A DNA stretch of 64,000 nucleotides from Phascolomyces articulosus (taxonomy: Eukaryota > Mucoromycota > Mucoromycetes > Mucorales > Lichtheimiaceae). The stretch lies in assembly GCA_025677815.1 (NCBI GenBank), contig JAIXMP010000007.1, positions 806,001 through 870,000 of the forward strand, written 5' to 3'. Position 1 is the first letter of the stretch. Each line of letters starts with the position of its first letter. Under the pieces are notes generated by a model. That model worked only from the letters and a program-made list of their open reading frames with translations. It was not told where the DNA came from and made no database searches. Shown piece after piece: positions 37,109 through 49,779 of this stretch. The position numbers were made by a program, and so were the translations under genes.

Positions 37109-37602
37109 AGAAAACTTGCTTATGAAGCACACCGTTATACACCCGCGATTGAATTTTATACCGAAACGCTTAATGGTTTACATGTAGATCTCCAATCTTT
37201 GATTTTATTGCATCGCGTTATTGCCTATGAAAAGTCCCACCCATACCCAAAAGCATTGGACGATTGTGCACAGATGAAATACAATGAGCAAAAACAGCTA
37301 TTACTTATTAGCCAAGGTATGTATTGCATGAGAGTCAGCGGTTAACTTTGACAACGAAGGTTGAGGATACCTACAAAAAAAAGGAGCCCGTACTACTAAA
37401 AAACAATATTATTTCCGGAACAAAAGTAACAGCGGATGAAACACCACGATGGCTTTCCAAAACCAGCTATTCAGGTGTCTATGATCTTGTGAAATTGTTT
37501 CCCAATATCTTATCGTACTTCTCTTTGAAAACTGTTGGCCAGTTGACAGCTCACATGTCACTTTTGGTACAGGTCTATTTTTACAGGAATGGCCAAAAAT
37601 AA
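37109..37602 (+). pseudogene. Decayed TPR/F-box gene fragment
   Basis: From 37109 to 37316 one frame reads YEAHRYTPAIEFYTETL, then LHVDLQSLILLHRVIAYEKS and a following helix (KALDDCAQMKYNEQ). This is the paired-helix pattern of a TPR, of the type seen at the N-terminus of TPR/F-box proteins common in Mucorales. It ends at a donor-like GGTATG. A second open stretch (37324-37602) in another frame contains FPNILSYFSLKTVGQLT, which resembles a degraded F-box (LPxEILSYIF...). The remaining TPR helices and the conserved Trp region are missing and no start or stop logic joins the parts. Hence a pseudogene is the best reading. Confidence 0.42.
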
Positions 37603-40134
37603 GTTTGTATATAAATGATGTTTCAAATAATGGTAAACTGCCAAATGATTCTGATATTTTAGTTTAATTTATACGCCATGTTCAACACAAACTTATGAAA
37701 ACCGTCAAATTGAAGTTATGCGAATTAGTAAGCATGAGGAGAACACCGGGAAACAGGGTATCTCAACTTGGGGGACTATTTCATATATGATGGTACTCAC
37801 CATGAAAGAAACGTATTTTTTTATCTAATAAAAAGCATGTCCTCTCGACAACCAATAATTACATAACGTTCTGCTGCTGAATAAGGATTTGATGAATGAA
37901 CTGCAAATAATGTATGATACGAACAACAGGAATTTTAATCATGGACATAGAATATCCAATATAGTACGAATATGTCATAATGGCATTTCATTACTTATAT
38001 GATGGAAGGACGAAGCGATTTCAAATATATCAAGTTTTTGTTGAACCTATCCAATTGAGCTCGAGTCTATCGTGTAAAATAATTCCTGATTCTTTAACGC
38101 GACTTTTAAACGAATACCATCCTTGAAAGCATCCAACCTATTCTGCAATAAAATCTATACTGTAACGTTGAAAACCATATATGAAACACCTCCAAGATGA
38201 AGGTTCTTGTTAACATGATGTTGTGATATATATTATGGTAATTATCTCTTTTTTCTTGGCCTAGGGATGATCCATATGTCATGTTAGAGTTTTTTTTTTC
38301 AATGACACACAAATTATTCAACATTGTACTATTTTCCTCACATCATATATTTTTGAATAAAATGTATTTTTTTTTTTGTTGGATATATTATTTGTCCACT
38401 GACGAATATCATACGATTGACACAAGGAAGAAGTGCCAGAGTGTAAATTAATAATAGATGGACAAAATTCATTATAAACCAGTAACCCAGGTACATAAAT
38501 ATACATATACATATAAGGTCAAATCGACAATACACCATCCTATTTCCAAGATTTTATACAGGATATAAAAAAAGTACACATGTTTTTGGTGCTTTATTTC
38601 ATAAATCATCATGTACCTTCTTTTGCTCAAAATAAAAAGATTGTTTGGCGTGACCCAAAAAAAAGAAAAGTTCTCGGAATTTTATTCGATAAAGGTTTGA
38701 TAAGAAAAACATGCCATCACACCGGTGGTATATTCATCTAAAAAGAATTTAAGCACACTTATGATCATTCTCCATATTGTTAAAAAATGGTAAAAAAAAA
38801 AGAAATCAATTACTCTAAGCCTTTCAGCATCGAAAAAATGAAAGGTCATTTGAACATGAAGGGAAGATATAATCATGATTAAAAAAAAAGTATAATTTTC
38901 CATGGTAGCATTTCCCTCCTTTGATATAATTCATTTTGAATAAAAAAATGTCAATTCTATATACGTATATGAAAAATTAGGATGGGTACGTGCATTTTCC
39001 TAATATAACTTTATTTACTCCATACCTTACTATACCTAATATACATATGCTTTTTTAAAAGAGAACTAACTCATCAAAAAAAAAGAAGATTCGAAATTCT
39101 GGTTACTAACAGCAACTATAACAAAAGGATCATCCTAATTTTAAAGGTGGTGGAAATACTTATTTAGAGGACAATGCCTTAAAAGTTTAAAGGTGGAGAG
39201 AAATCCACAAAAAAATATATTAAAAAAAAAAACAAAACTTAAGGTTACCCAATAGTTGTCAGGAGAATACTAATCAAACTAAACAAAAACGCATAGTACA
39301 TCTTCTATTTTCTTCATCAAACGATTGAACCTATATTTATCCTCTTTATAGATAATATTAAATCGTCGTAGAAGATATGTTACCCATACGCATTAGAAGT
39401 CACTAATCCTTTTATTTTTCAATCATTAGAATATATATATATATTAATAAGCTGACGAAAAGGAAGAAGAGCCAGATGAAAGTCCAATAATAAAACGTTT
39501 GATTGACTCTATTATTCATAAGTATCAGCAAGCCACAGCTTAAGATATTACCTAAATAAAAAGTTGGGGGTTGAATTGGATATGGATGTATAGAAGAATA
39601 ACTATTAGAAAAAAAGGGATCTACCGGAAACACAACCGACTTTATATATAGAACATTTTAATAAGAATAAGAATAAAAGAAGAGCATCATTGTCTGTGTT
39701 GCAGCCTGTATTATTCAATCGCTGGGAAAATAACTTTGTAGCATTGTACCACCATAAAAAAACCCCCATTTTGAATGGAGATGAAAACAAGAAGAAACTC
39801 ATTTTTTTGTTTTTTCATTATTATACTTTTTTTTTGCAGAAAAAAATATATGATGGAAATACCTTCATCGTTTATCGTCTCTTCTAAGCTATCGCCGCTT
39901 GAACCGTCAGGTTAGATACCAACAGAATATAGATAGCTATATGTTTCAGTTTATAATTTGAAACTCTTTCTAGGAACGAATAAAAGTAAAAAAAGAAAAA
40001 AAAAACAAACTAGAGAGAAAGAGAAACAATGCAATGACATCATGGTTTTAATATAATATTGATTCAATTTAGAAATCCCACGTATTGTTCATTTGGCAAG
40101 AACGAAATGTCGACCAAAATGTCTTGAAAAAAGG
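37603..40134. other. Gene-poor AT-rich region, 2.5 kb
   Basis: Only short frames driven by A/T runs are present. No exon chain, tRNA or repeat family was seen. The right end is the promoter of the small membrane protein. Confidence 0.5.
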
Positions 40135-40602
40135 ATGAGACACTATCCAAAAACACCCATCATGGCAGTGAATATTTCCAATCCCCATGATATGCATCGT
40201 GTCATGTCAGCGGATGTACCAGTGATTCATATTCAACAAGATTGTTTAGCTTTACAAAGTGCTCAACTTCGACATACACGTGAATTAAAATATTGTCGAA
40301 TAGCTGAAGGATTACTCAGTTCTGGATTATGGGCACTTTATTTTGCAGCCAAGAGATCGACAAAGCGGCGATTTTTATATGTACCTGTGATATTAACAGC
40401 TTATACAGCTTACTTTTTAAGAACATCAAGAAGGGATTACACAGTGATATCTGAACAAGAAGAAAATAATGATGATTTTGTATTAGTTCGTAATGATGTT
40501 CGTCGTAGTCCTATTCAATTTATCTTGGGTACTTGGGTTCCTTATTGTATGTTGGGTGTTTCTTTGTATGGTATTATTTACAAGTCAAAGTTGTTTATGT
40601 AA
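40135..40602 (+). CDS. Small membrane protein, unknown function
   Basis: A single-exon frame of 155 residues from ATG 40135; an alternative start is ATG 40162. I do not recognise the family. The first half is polar (NISNPHDMHRVMSADVPVIH). Three hydrophobic segments follow: GLLSSGLWALYFAA (near 73), FLYVPVILTAYTAYFL (near 94) and FILGTWVPYCMLGVSLYGII (near 132). Short basic loops (KRSTKRR, RTSRRD) flank them, and an acidic loop (SEQEENNDD) lies between the second and third. The clear alternation of membrane and charged segments and codon use argue for a real protein. It has no intron, unlike most genes here. Confidence 0.7.
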   Translation: MRHYPKTPIMAVNISNPHDMHRVMSADVPVIHIQQDCLALQSAQLRHTRELKYCRIAEGLLSSGLWALYFAAKRSTKRRFLYVPVILTAYTAYFLRTSRRDYTVISEQEENNDDFVLVRNDVRRSPIQFILGTWVPYCMLGVSLYGIIYKSKLFM

Positions 40603-41012
40603 TTTAATTATTGTATTTCTTGTTATTATTATTATTATTATTGTATACTTGTTCTTCCTCTTCTTTTTCTTATAATAAACCATCGTCATTATTAACATCA
40701 TTCTTGTTATATTTTTTAACCAAGTTGTTGTTGTTGTTGCTATTTGTTGCAGATCTCAATATGTTCCACCAAAAAACTTCTCTTGGTTTCTCCCCCCCAA
40801 CCACTCTGAAAAACGCAAACGTAACCAGTTACCCCGCTCCTTTCCCCTTTTTGCTCCGACCTTTCACACGTACAGAACAACAGCAACATTTCAACTATGC
40901 ATCTCCCCTTAAATATATATACTTTTCCCCCTGATTTTTTGTTGTTGTTGTTTTCCTTCTTGCAGCAACCATTTATATATATATAATAGACAATGGTCAA
41001 TATTCATTGGTG

Positions 41013-41061
<49 letters not shown>

Positions 41062-42156
41062 AGATGGTGATTATGTTGATGATAAGATAATAATAGTAAT
41101 CAATGAATTCATTGGTTAAAGGTGGTGAATATATAAGAATGAATGAGAAAAGGGGATGGTTTGGAATAATAAAGATGGCCAATGCTTGTGTTCATTACGA
41201 TTGTTAAGTTGTTACGTTACACAGAGGGACAAAAGACGGATTAAATAAACAAGCTCCGAATAGAAAAATCAATGGGGACCGGGTACCTATTAGTGGTACT
41301 TGTCTGTGGCAGGTCATGTTTCTGATTTGACTTTCAGAGTCAACAACCTTATGATTGAATTTTTGATTGAAATAGCTGATGATTGTTGATGGTAGGTGTG
41401 AGAAAAGAAATTGGCTGATTGTTTTATTTTTCGTTACTATGATTATAATAATAATATCCCCATGACAAAAGAGTATCAAGATGCATAGTTGCCATGGATG
41501 AAGATAATGATGTTACGATAGCATTTTGAAAAGAAAATTTGTTTATTATTATATAACAAAAAAGATCGCTTTCACCATAAGAGGGAAGTGCGGTCTTTTT
41601 CCTATATAAAATGTAATAAGATTGTTTAATATGAGTGTAATAATGAGTTGTGTATGTGTGTGTGTAAATGTGTAAATGTGTGTAAGTGTATTATTATCCT
41701 TTAAACACAAATCCAAGACCAGACAAAATAAATAATAATGGGCCTGGAAGTGTCTTTTTTCACCCTTTCTTCACATATTTTATTTTTTTTCTTTTTTTTA
41801 AAAAAAAAGTTTCTACTTCTTTAACCAACAAACGAAGCAATTTGAAATAATCAACAACAAAAAAAAAACTACTTTGTTTCTCTTTTTTGTTTCGGTTTTT
41901 TTTTCCTTTTTTTTTTTCTTTTTTTTCCCCTTTTTTTTCTTTTCTTTTTCTTTTTCATATCTTTTTATATTTATATTCTTATTCTTATTATCTTATATCC
42001 CTTACCCCTCCTCCTCCCTTATATATCTTATTCTCTTTTTTTGACAACCTCTTCGTCCATTTTATATTTATATATCGACGAAAAATAACCAATATAAATT
42101 CATCACCATACGATCGAACATATATAAATATATAAAGTAGATACTCAAACAGTGTT
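40603..42156. other. Cdc24 upstream region with microsatellite and pyrimidine tracts
   Basis: A 1.55-kb spacer between two plus-strand genes. It contains an (ATA)n tract at 41013-41059 and a nearly pure T/C tract at 41877-41960 close to the Cdc24 start, as in long fungal 5' leaders. No gene recognised. Confidence 0.55.
41013..41059. repeat. (ATA)n microsatellite
   Basis: About 47 bp of uninterrupted AAT trinucleotide repeat in the Cdc24 upstream region. Confidence 0.95.
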
Positions 42157-45100
42157 ATGGCTACTTTGACATTAAAGCGACGAGCACCATCGCTCGGCGC
42201 TTTACCTCCCGCTGCTCCTACAACACCTGTAGTTATTGATACCCCACTTCCATCTGCTTCCAATATTAACAAAGCAGCTGTTCAAGGCGCGTCCCTTTAT
42301 CATACATGCCGTTCAGTATTGGATCGTCTTGCTTCTGTCGAAGGAATGACCGATTTTCTCGATATGACAATCACTTCAGATGATCAACCATCTCAAAATA
42401 CAACCACCTCAACACCCATTCATCCTTCCTCTTCTACTTCAACTTCTTCTTCTACATCATCCACTGGTATTGCAGAACCTACTACACCTACTACTTCAAC
42501 CACGCCTATTTTAGGTGCTACTCATACCAGTAGTAGTAATAACAATAATAATAATCATACGACAGACCCATTAAGTAAACTTTGGTCGATCTGTCGACGT
42601 GGTTTACCTTTGTGTATCCTATATAACGCTTTGCAACCGGAAAGACCGCTCAAAGTGGATGATCGGGATCCCAACTTGAATCAGATCAACACTTGCAAAG
42701 CATCGGTTTACCATTTCTTAGTTGCTTGCCGTAACCAATTGGAATTTCCTGAAGATGACGTTTTTACCATTACTGATTTATATTCCAATGATACCAATGG
42801 TTTTGTCAAGGTAAAAAAAATAATACGTTTTTCTATTTGTGATAGAGTTAGACTGGTCGACTGATATCGATAACGTTGTTTATTTATTATTTGTCGTTAG
42901 GTTGTCAATACCATCAACAAAATTTTACAGTTACTTGAACAAAAAGGCTTGATATCTGTACGATGCGCCAATAGAAACTCAGACCCTAATGCGCCAAAAG
43001 ATACACGCGGCAAAGTCGTTATGGAATTACTTGAAACTGAACGTAAATATGTTCAAGATTTAGAAATCCTTCAGGTAAAATAACATGTTATTTTTATAAT
43101 TTTCATTCCCATATTTATCCAAAAAGACGAGAAATTTATTTTTTGATTATTAATCTATTGTTTTTCCTTTTTCATCATTTCAAATAGACTTATATGCGAG
43201 AATTACAAAATCAAAAAGTATTATCCCTTGATACAATTCACTATTTGTTTGGTAATTTGAATGCTTTAGTGGATTTCCAACGACGATTTTTAATCATGGT
43301 GGAAGATATGGCAGAAAAGCCAGCCAAAGAACAACGGATCGGTCTATTATTCGTCCAAATGGAAGAGGCGTTTGCCGTCTACGAACCTTACTGCGCCAAC
43401 TATTACTCCGCCCAAGATTTGGTGGTGCAGGAAGCTCCTAAACTCCAGAAATTGGCCGATGTGTTGAATCCTACTTATGAACTACCTTCATTTTTGATTA
43501 AGCCTGTGCAACGTATTTGCAAATATCCACTTTTAATGAGAGAACTCGTGAACAGCACAAACAAAGATTGGTCTTGTTTTACTGAAATGAATGATGGTTT
43601 AGAAGCTATCAAACGGGTCGCTGAAAAAGTCAATGAAACCCAACGTAAACATGAAAATGTTCAAGCTGTTGAAGATTTAAAGAAACGTATTGATGATAAT
43701 GTAAGTTATTCTCTCCTTATTTCTCTTTATAGTACAAGAATAAATAGACTTCAAAAAAAAAAATAACAATGATGACGATCATGATATTTTTAGAGTGCTT
43801 CCATTGAAACTTATGGTAGTCTCCTTGTTCAAGATAAACTTGGTATCATGAACAAAGACACAGAACGAGATATGGCGGTCTTTTTGTTTGAAAAAACATT
43901 GTTGATTTGCAAAGAAAACAAAGACGCTGCAAAGAATCGATTGACCAAATCCAATACCATTATGAAAAAGAAACGTCGTGGTAGTTTACAAGAACGTCTT
44001 CGTATTCCTGCGAGTCGGATTCTTGGCATTCATAATCGATCACAAAATGGTAAATACAAATCTTTATAATTTCATTTGTTCATTTTCTTATTGTATGATT
44101 TTATTCATATTCAAAAAAAAAATCGTATGTTTCATTAGGTGTATGGTTATTATCTATCGAATACAAGGCACCTGAAGTTGAAGTTTTTTCATTACGACTT
44201 CGTAATGAAGAACAAATGAAACTTTGGGAAGCCACTTTAAACAAGATTAAAGCCAGTTCACGTAATCATGTACCAAATACCCATTTGTATTCGATGCCAA
44301 GTCCAACCCATTATGGTGATTCAGCATCCTTTATGGACGATGAAGATGAAGAAGACGATTATTATGATGACGAATTAGTATTAGACGAAAACGATTCTAC
44401 CATTATTGGATCAACAGCACCTGCTCCTACACGATCACGTAGTAACTCGATTTCAGCTCAATTGTTTAATACATTATCAGGTCGACCTAAAGGTGAAGTA
44501 AAAAGTCGTCAATATCAACATCAAATGCCTGGTATGAATTTATCACCTTTACCACGTGCAAGTGCAAGTACTAATACACATCATCATCAACATCACCATC
44601 ATTATCAACATCCTGATTATGGAATGTATCCAGCTTCCCCTCCACCTTCTCATCCTTCTTCACCTACAAGCTCAACCCGTGTTTCAACAGGAGCGAATAA
44701 TGGTTGGCATCATCATCATCATTCACTTCATCATCGACGTGGGGATGATTCACCTTTGATTGAAATTGCTTCTAAATTTATGTCAGGCGATATTCCTACA
44801 CCTACTGATGAAGAATTACGTCAATTCCCATTACCACCTGCTGTCAATCGTAGTCAATCTCAATCAGCTGCTGTTGGATTAGGTGTCTATAATACCAATA
44901 ATTCACCCATTCCAGCTGTTCCTTCGACAAATAAGCAACAACATAATCGTATGCGATCTCAAAGTAGTCCCAACATTCATAAAGCAGCTTCCATTTCAGC
45001 TCAAGCTGCAGCTGCAGCTGCCATGATGCCACCTCAATATCCATTAAACAGTGCTCGTGAATTAGATAATGTCATTCGTCCTGTTGCTTCTACACCTCGT

Positions 45101-45370
45101 TTATCAGATACCGGCTTAAAAGTCAAACTCAGTTACAATGATGGTATCTATGCCATCAAAGCCGCCGAAGATATTTGCTATGCTGAATTGATGCATAAAG
45201 TCGAAAAGAAGATTCGATTGATTGGTAATTTGAAACCACAAGATAATTTACGTTTGAAATATCAAGATGAAGATGGTGATTATATTACTATCAATTCTGA
45301 TGATGACGTTCAAATGGCTTTTGAGAATCGCGGTCGTAGTCCCTCGGTCAGTCTCTATGTCAACGTTTAA
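42157..45370 (+). CDS. cdc24: Cdc24-type Rho GEF (CH-DH-PH-PB1)
   Basis: Five exons (42157-42810, 42901-43074, 43188-43700, 43794-44049, 44139-45370) encode 942 residues. Cdc24 activates Cdc42 at polarity sites and is held in the complex by binding Bem1. Domains in order: a Ser/Thr-rich N-terminus; a Cdc24-type calponin homology domain at about 136-240 (LSKLWSICRRGLPLCILYN); a DH domain at about 256-433 (VVMELLETERKYVQDLE, LIKPVQRICKYPLLM); and a PH domain at about 450-575 (SIETYGSLLVQDKLG, FLFEKTLLICK, VWLLSIEYKAPEVEVF). A long Ser/Pro/His linker follows, then a PB1 domain in the last 85 residues (LKVKLSYNDGIYAIK, DEDGDYITINSDDDV), carrying the acidic OPCA-type motif. The architecture is complete and diagnostic. 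Confidence 0.96.
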
Positions 45371-46175
45371 AGACATTTACAACGATCAATCAACCCATTC
45401 CAACAACAAAATCAACCTGTCCTCTCTTTTTTTTTACCATGTATAACAACAACACCCCATTACTTTCGCTTTTATTATTATTATTATATTTTTTTTCTGT
45501 TTCTTGTCGCTTATATCCATATACATCTATATATATTTTTCGTTATATGCCCATATTCTGTTTCTTTGCACCCTTTCCATTCCTTGTATTATTTTTTTAT
45601 ATTATATTCGATCTATCACAATGATTATCGCCCCTCCTATTGTACCACCAAAACACACATCAATTTCCAAGTATCCAAACTCTTTTTTCTTGTATGTTTT
45701 TTTATATGTCACATTATCATTATACATTTACTATACACTTATATTTATATACACCTTCGAAAAACACCAACAACTTGTTCAAAGATGTATAAAAAGCGAT
45801 AAGGCTAACAAAAAAAAAGCTTTCCCTTTCCTCTCTTTTGTACATAATATTCCCCCCTTCCTGTTTCGTTACATTTTTATTATTTCTTTTTTTTTGTGTT
45901 GTACTTTGTTTTTTCTTTTCTATTTTTTCTTTTTTATACTATATATTTATTTGATATACAATTTCGCGTTTATATTCTATTGAACGTAAAAAAAAATATA
46001 CAATTTCTTCTACTTATCCATCCATCATACACACTCTCACAGATAGCTTCACACACACACCCAACTCACAAATCCAAACTCTTTTTATAAAGAATAAAAT
46101 AAACATATATCCATTTGTTATTCTTCTCTTTAATCATCCGTTGAGGGAAAAAAATATGAAATGATCGAAATGATA
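45371..46175. other. Intergenic between convergent genes
   Basis: Shared 3' flank of Cdc24 and the dehydrogenase, very T-rich on the plus strand. The longest frames (to 159 codons) are Phe/Ile/Tyr-rich by-products of that composition. No gene recognised. Confidence 0.55.
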
Positions 46176-48353
46176 TTATTGAGTATTTAGGATTTGAATC
46201 TTGATTGCACCATCACGTCCATTAGTAGCATGTAAAAATGCTTCTTGAGAACTTTCGATTGGATATGTATGTGTAATCAAGGGTTTGACATTAATATGTT
46301 TCTTTTGTAACATGCTAATAGCACGTGGATACCTAAAAAAAAATATCTGATCAGATATTTTTTTTTATTCCTCCTGTATATTTTTATCACTCCACCCAAA
46401 TCTCCTCTTATAAAACATGTTCCAGGATTAAATAGCGATCATTTACTTACGTCTAAAGTACGATATGAATCATGATAAATAAATAAATAAGCAATTAGGT
46501 ATGGAAAAGGTACAATGAGCAAGCGGTCGATATGTAAAACGCGGGAAGTCGCAAATAGAACATGTGAATATAAACAACAATTTTATGTATAAAACTTACA
46601 TTACAATAACGAAATACACCCTTGACATCCACTTGTCTTCCTGTAATTTCAGCCACAGGTAATGTTTGTGTTGATGCTCCTAATCCTACCAATACTGCTG
46701 ATCCACCGTTCTTCGTCAACTATTGTTATTATTATTATTATTATTATATAAATTGATATATTAATTAATAAAACATATTAATTATTATTTGTATATATTA
46801 CTTATAAGAAGACGGGAGTGGAAAGTCATCTTATATATATATTACATATCATAAACAAATAAACAAAAAAATATCAACTCATCTATTCTCCTCCCTCCAC
46901 ACGCTATTCCCCGAATATAATGAGAGAAGATATATACCAAAACAGTCATTTGAACACACGTTTCAGCACCGGTACAATCCAATACAGTATCGGCGCGTCG
47001 TCCAAGCGTTTTTAAAATTTGAGCACTGATTCGTCTAGCATATTCAATATTGGGCTCACCCTGTTGCGGCCGTTCCAACAAAAGTTGAGTATCCGAGTTA
47101 TATGTTTTAGCAAATTCTAAACGCGACGGGATAAGGTCTAGAACAAACATTTCAATATTTAATAAAGTTATTATATTTGTATAAAACAAGAATATAACGT
47201 GTGTGTATTTAAAATTGTTATTGTCACCAAGAAATTCTATGCTTCACCTGCTACAATGACTTGACCTGCACCTGCTGCTTTAGCAGCTGCACACGTCAAT
47301 AAACCTACTGGACCTGCACCTAATACCAAAACAACATCGGCAGGTTTGACATTGGCTCGTTCAATAGCGTACATACCCACTGATAATGGTTCAATCAATG
47401 CGCCTTCCTCAAGCGAAATATTATCCGGAAGTCTACCATTATTATAATTAATTAGGATGATCATCAAAACTATACAGTTTTGAGAAAAAAAAACTACTTG
47501 CTTGAAACAGAAATCCTCCGGATGACTATAATAATTGGATAGAGTTCCATGTGTAGGTGGTGTAGCAGCACTATAGAACAACAAATATGTATTATCCATT
47601 CATTATCCATGATGATTATCCATTTATCACACAATCATGTTAGAAAAAAGAAAAATTCACATTGTTATACATGATAATATTACACATGTGCATCGTGGGA
47701 AGAATCATCATCATTATCCCTGTGTTTTTCTTTACTTACAATTTGCAATGAGGACATAAGTTATATTGACCTGATTTACACATTTCACAAGTTCTGCAAG
47801 TCACACCTGGTTCTATTGCTACACGATCACCAGTCTTGACACGCGTAACTTGACTTCCTGTTGCAACCACTACCCCCGCAGATTCATGACCCAGTACAAT
47901 GGGTTCCGTCACTTCAAAATCCATCATTCTACCATGTTTAAAAAAATGTACATCTGAACCACAAATGCCCGTTACTTTGACATTCACAAGCACATCTATA
48001 ATAATAAAACATTATCGTGACCCCTGATAGATTAGTATATTTATCTTTACTTGTTTGTTTGTTGTTATTGTTGTTGTTGTTCACTCCTCTCTCTCTCTTT
48101 TTCTCTCTCTTTTCAATGGTGAAATGATACCATAGGGTCCAACTTCAGGGATAGGCATATCGCGCTGTAGTTGATATAAAAATAGGGTTCATTGTCGCGT
48201 TTATGAGTATGCATATTATATTTACATTGTTGAGTTATTATTATTATTATTATAGCTTTTGCTGTTGCCCCTTTCTTTTGAATTATTCCTTACCATATCA
48301 ATCTTTTCTGCCCCTACGAGAACAGTTGATAAATTTTTATTATCGATTGTCAT
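46176..48353 (-). CDS. Sorbitol/xylitol-type zinc alcohol dehydrogenase
   Basis: Nine exons (48294-48353, 48131-48164, 47740-47995, 47502-47570, 47248-47432, 46938-47137, 46600-46719, 46451-46452, 46176-46332) encode 360 residues, the normal length. The enzyme is a medium-chain NAD-dependent polyol dehydrogenase. Zinc ligands C43 ([11 protein letters not shown]), H68 and E69 (GHESAG) and the ALIEPLSVG Glu are present. The structural zinc set is [15 protein letters not shown] and the NAD fold is [10 protein letters not shown]. Exon 8 has two nucleotides and supplies Thr309 of [16 protein letters not shown], which matches animal sorbitol dehydrogenase (RYCNTWP). The intron 47433-47501 begins with GC (GCAAGT) and restores DFCFKLPDN. 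Sorbitol versus xylitol preference cannot be read from sequence. Confidence 0.93.
46334..46367. repeat. 34-bp perfect palindrome at an intron 3' end
   Basis: T, nine A, TATCTGA, then its exact reverse complement. In the dehydrogenase pre-mRNA the right arm is the U tract and the A of the AG acceptor of the last intron, so the splice site can pair with sequence just upstream. Confidence 0.95.
46451..46452 (-). other. Two-nucleotide microexon (AC) of the polyol dehydrogenase
   Basis: The minus strand reads TACTTTAG, AC, GTAAGT. The preceding exon ends in phase 0 after RYCN and the following exon starts with G TAT CCA. Only the added AC keeps frame and gives the conserved Thr. Skipping it shifts the frame, and failing to splice out the next intron gives a stop right after the Thr. 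Confidence 0.8.
47433..47501 (-). other. GC-AG intron
   Basis: A 69-bp intron with donor AA/GCAAGT, the usual consensus for GC-type donors, and acceptor GGTAG. The neighbouring GT four bases downstream would break the frame and the conserved DFCFKLPDN sequence. Confidence 0.85.
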
Positions 48354-49748
48354 GTTGTTTATTATGTTTTAAATACTCGTTGTAGTGATAGATCGTTCAA
48401 GAAAAATAAAAGTGTAGTATATAAAAGAAAAGAAAGATTAAATTCTCTCATTCTCTTTTTTTTTTGTTGTTGTTAATCATCAACATATCGTCCAATCGGA
48501 TTTAATGCATGTAATCCTACTACTAGAATGGTGTGTGAAAAAAAAGTATAATGTAGATAGTCTTTGTTTTTCAAGGATGGTGCTCATTAATCTCATCCTC
48601 TCTTTGACAAGGTTCTTATCTATTCTCATCTATTTAAAAATATGAATTGCAAACCGGTTTATATTACCCATATTATGCTTAAATACAGGAAAATAAATAA
48701 TATTATAAACAACAAGATAAAGGTTATTAGTATGTACAGAAGAAATTGGAGTTACACTTTTTGCATGAATTTAGTAAATACTCCGTTCCTCCCTCATAGC
48801 AATTAGGTAACCCACATGGATACCTTTTTGCAGGGTTTTATTTCTCCTTAAGGTGCACATGTATTACTTAATAAAAAAAATATATTGCAGTGCAAAGTAC
48901 TAGTATTCCTATTATTCTTTGGAGCATCAATAGAAGGAGCAAAGACCTACAACAATTATTATTTATACTATTATGGATAAAATAACGGATATATTTTATC
49001 GTCATAACTTCCGTCAAAATGCGCCGAAGAAAATACCTTCATTTATAGTGTTGCATAAGATGTTTTTATATATTGTTAATTACGGTTATAATACTACACT
49101 ATTTCATATTTGTCTCATTTTTCTCCCCGTTTAGGAGATTCATCACGATGGATCTCTAGCACATCGTTCATCTATATTCAATGATGTACATAGCAACTGA
49201 TAAAGAGTATAAATTCCCATGATTACAGCTCGTTCTTTGTAAATATGTTACCTGATGAAAGCAACATACAACATCAATAATATTTCATAAATACATTATC
49301 TACATCTTCTACATAAAAAATAAAAATATAATGCACATGACAAAGAAAAAAAAGTTACCATGGAAATATGCGTGATTTAGAATATCATTGTGCGATTGTG
49401 ATAAATATTGGATACATACCTCAATTGAATGAGCATAGTTTTTAAGAATTGATGGTCCCTGATATTACACATTCTTAGAACCACTCATTTTTGGTATCGA
49501 AAACAAAGAATATTTCAGTTAATAGAGGGAAGTAATGGATGGGTATTGTAATCACGTATCTCATTTATTTGAATTATTCATCCTTTTGCTGCTTATAATA
49601 TCGTTGCTAAGATAATAAGATTAAATCTGTGGCCCATTCATTATATCATTATTTCATTAGAGGTGCTAGATAAACAACGTTGTAAGAAAAGAATAGAGCT
49701 TTTGATATAAAACTAGAGGCATATTTCAAGTATCTAAGACAGATAATA

Positions 49749-49779
<31 letters not shown>

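Noticed and set aside
45504..45983. 159-codon open frame rich in Phe, Tyr and Ile
   Set aside because: It lies in a T-rich 3' flank between convergent genes and has no motif or splice logic; composition explains it.
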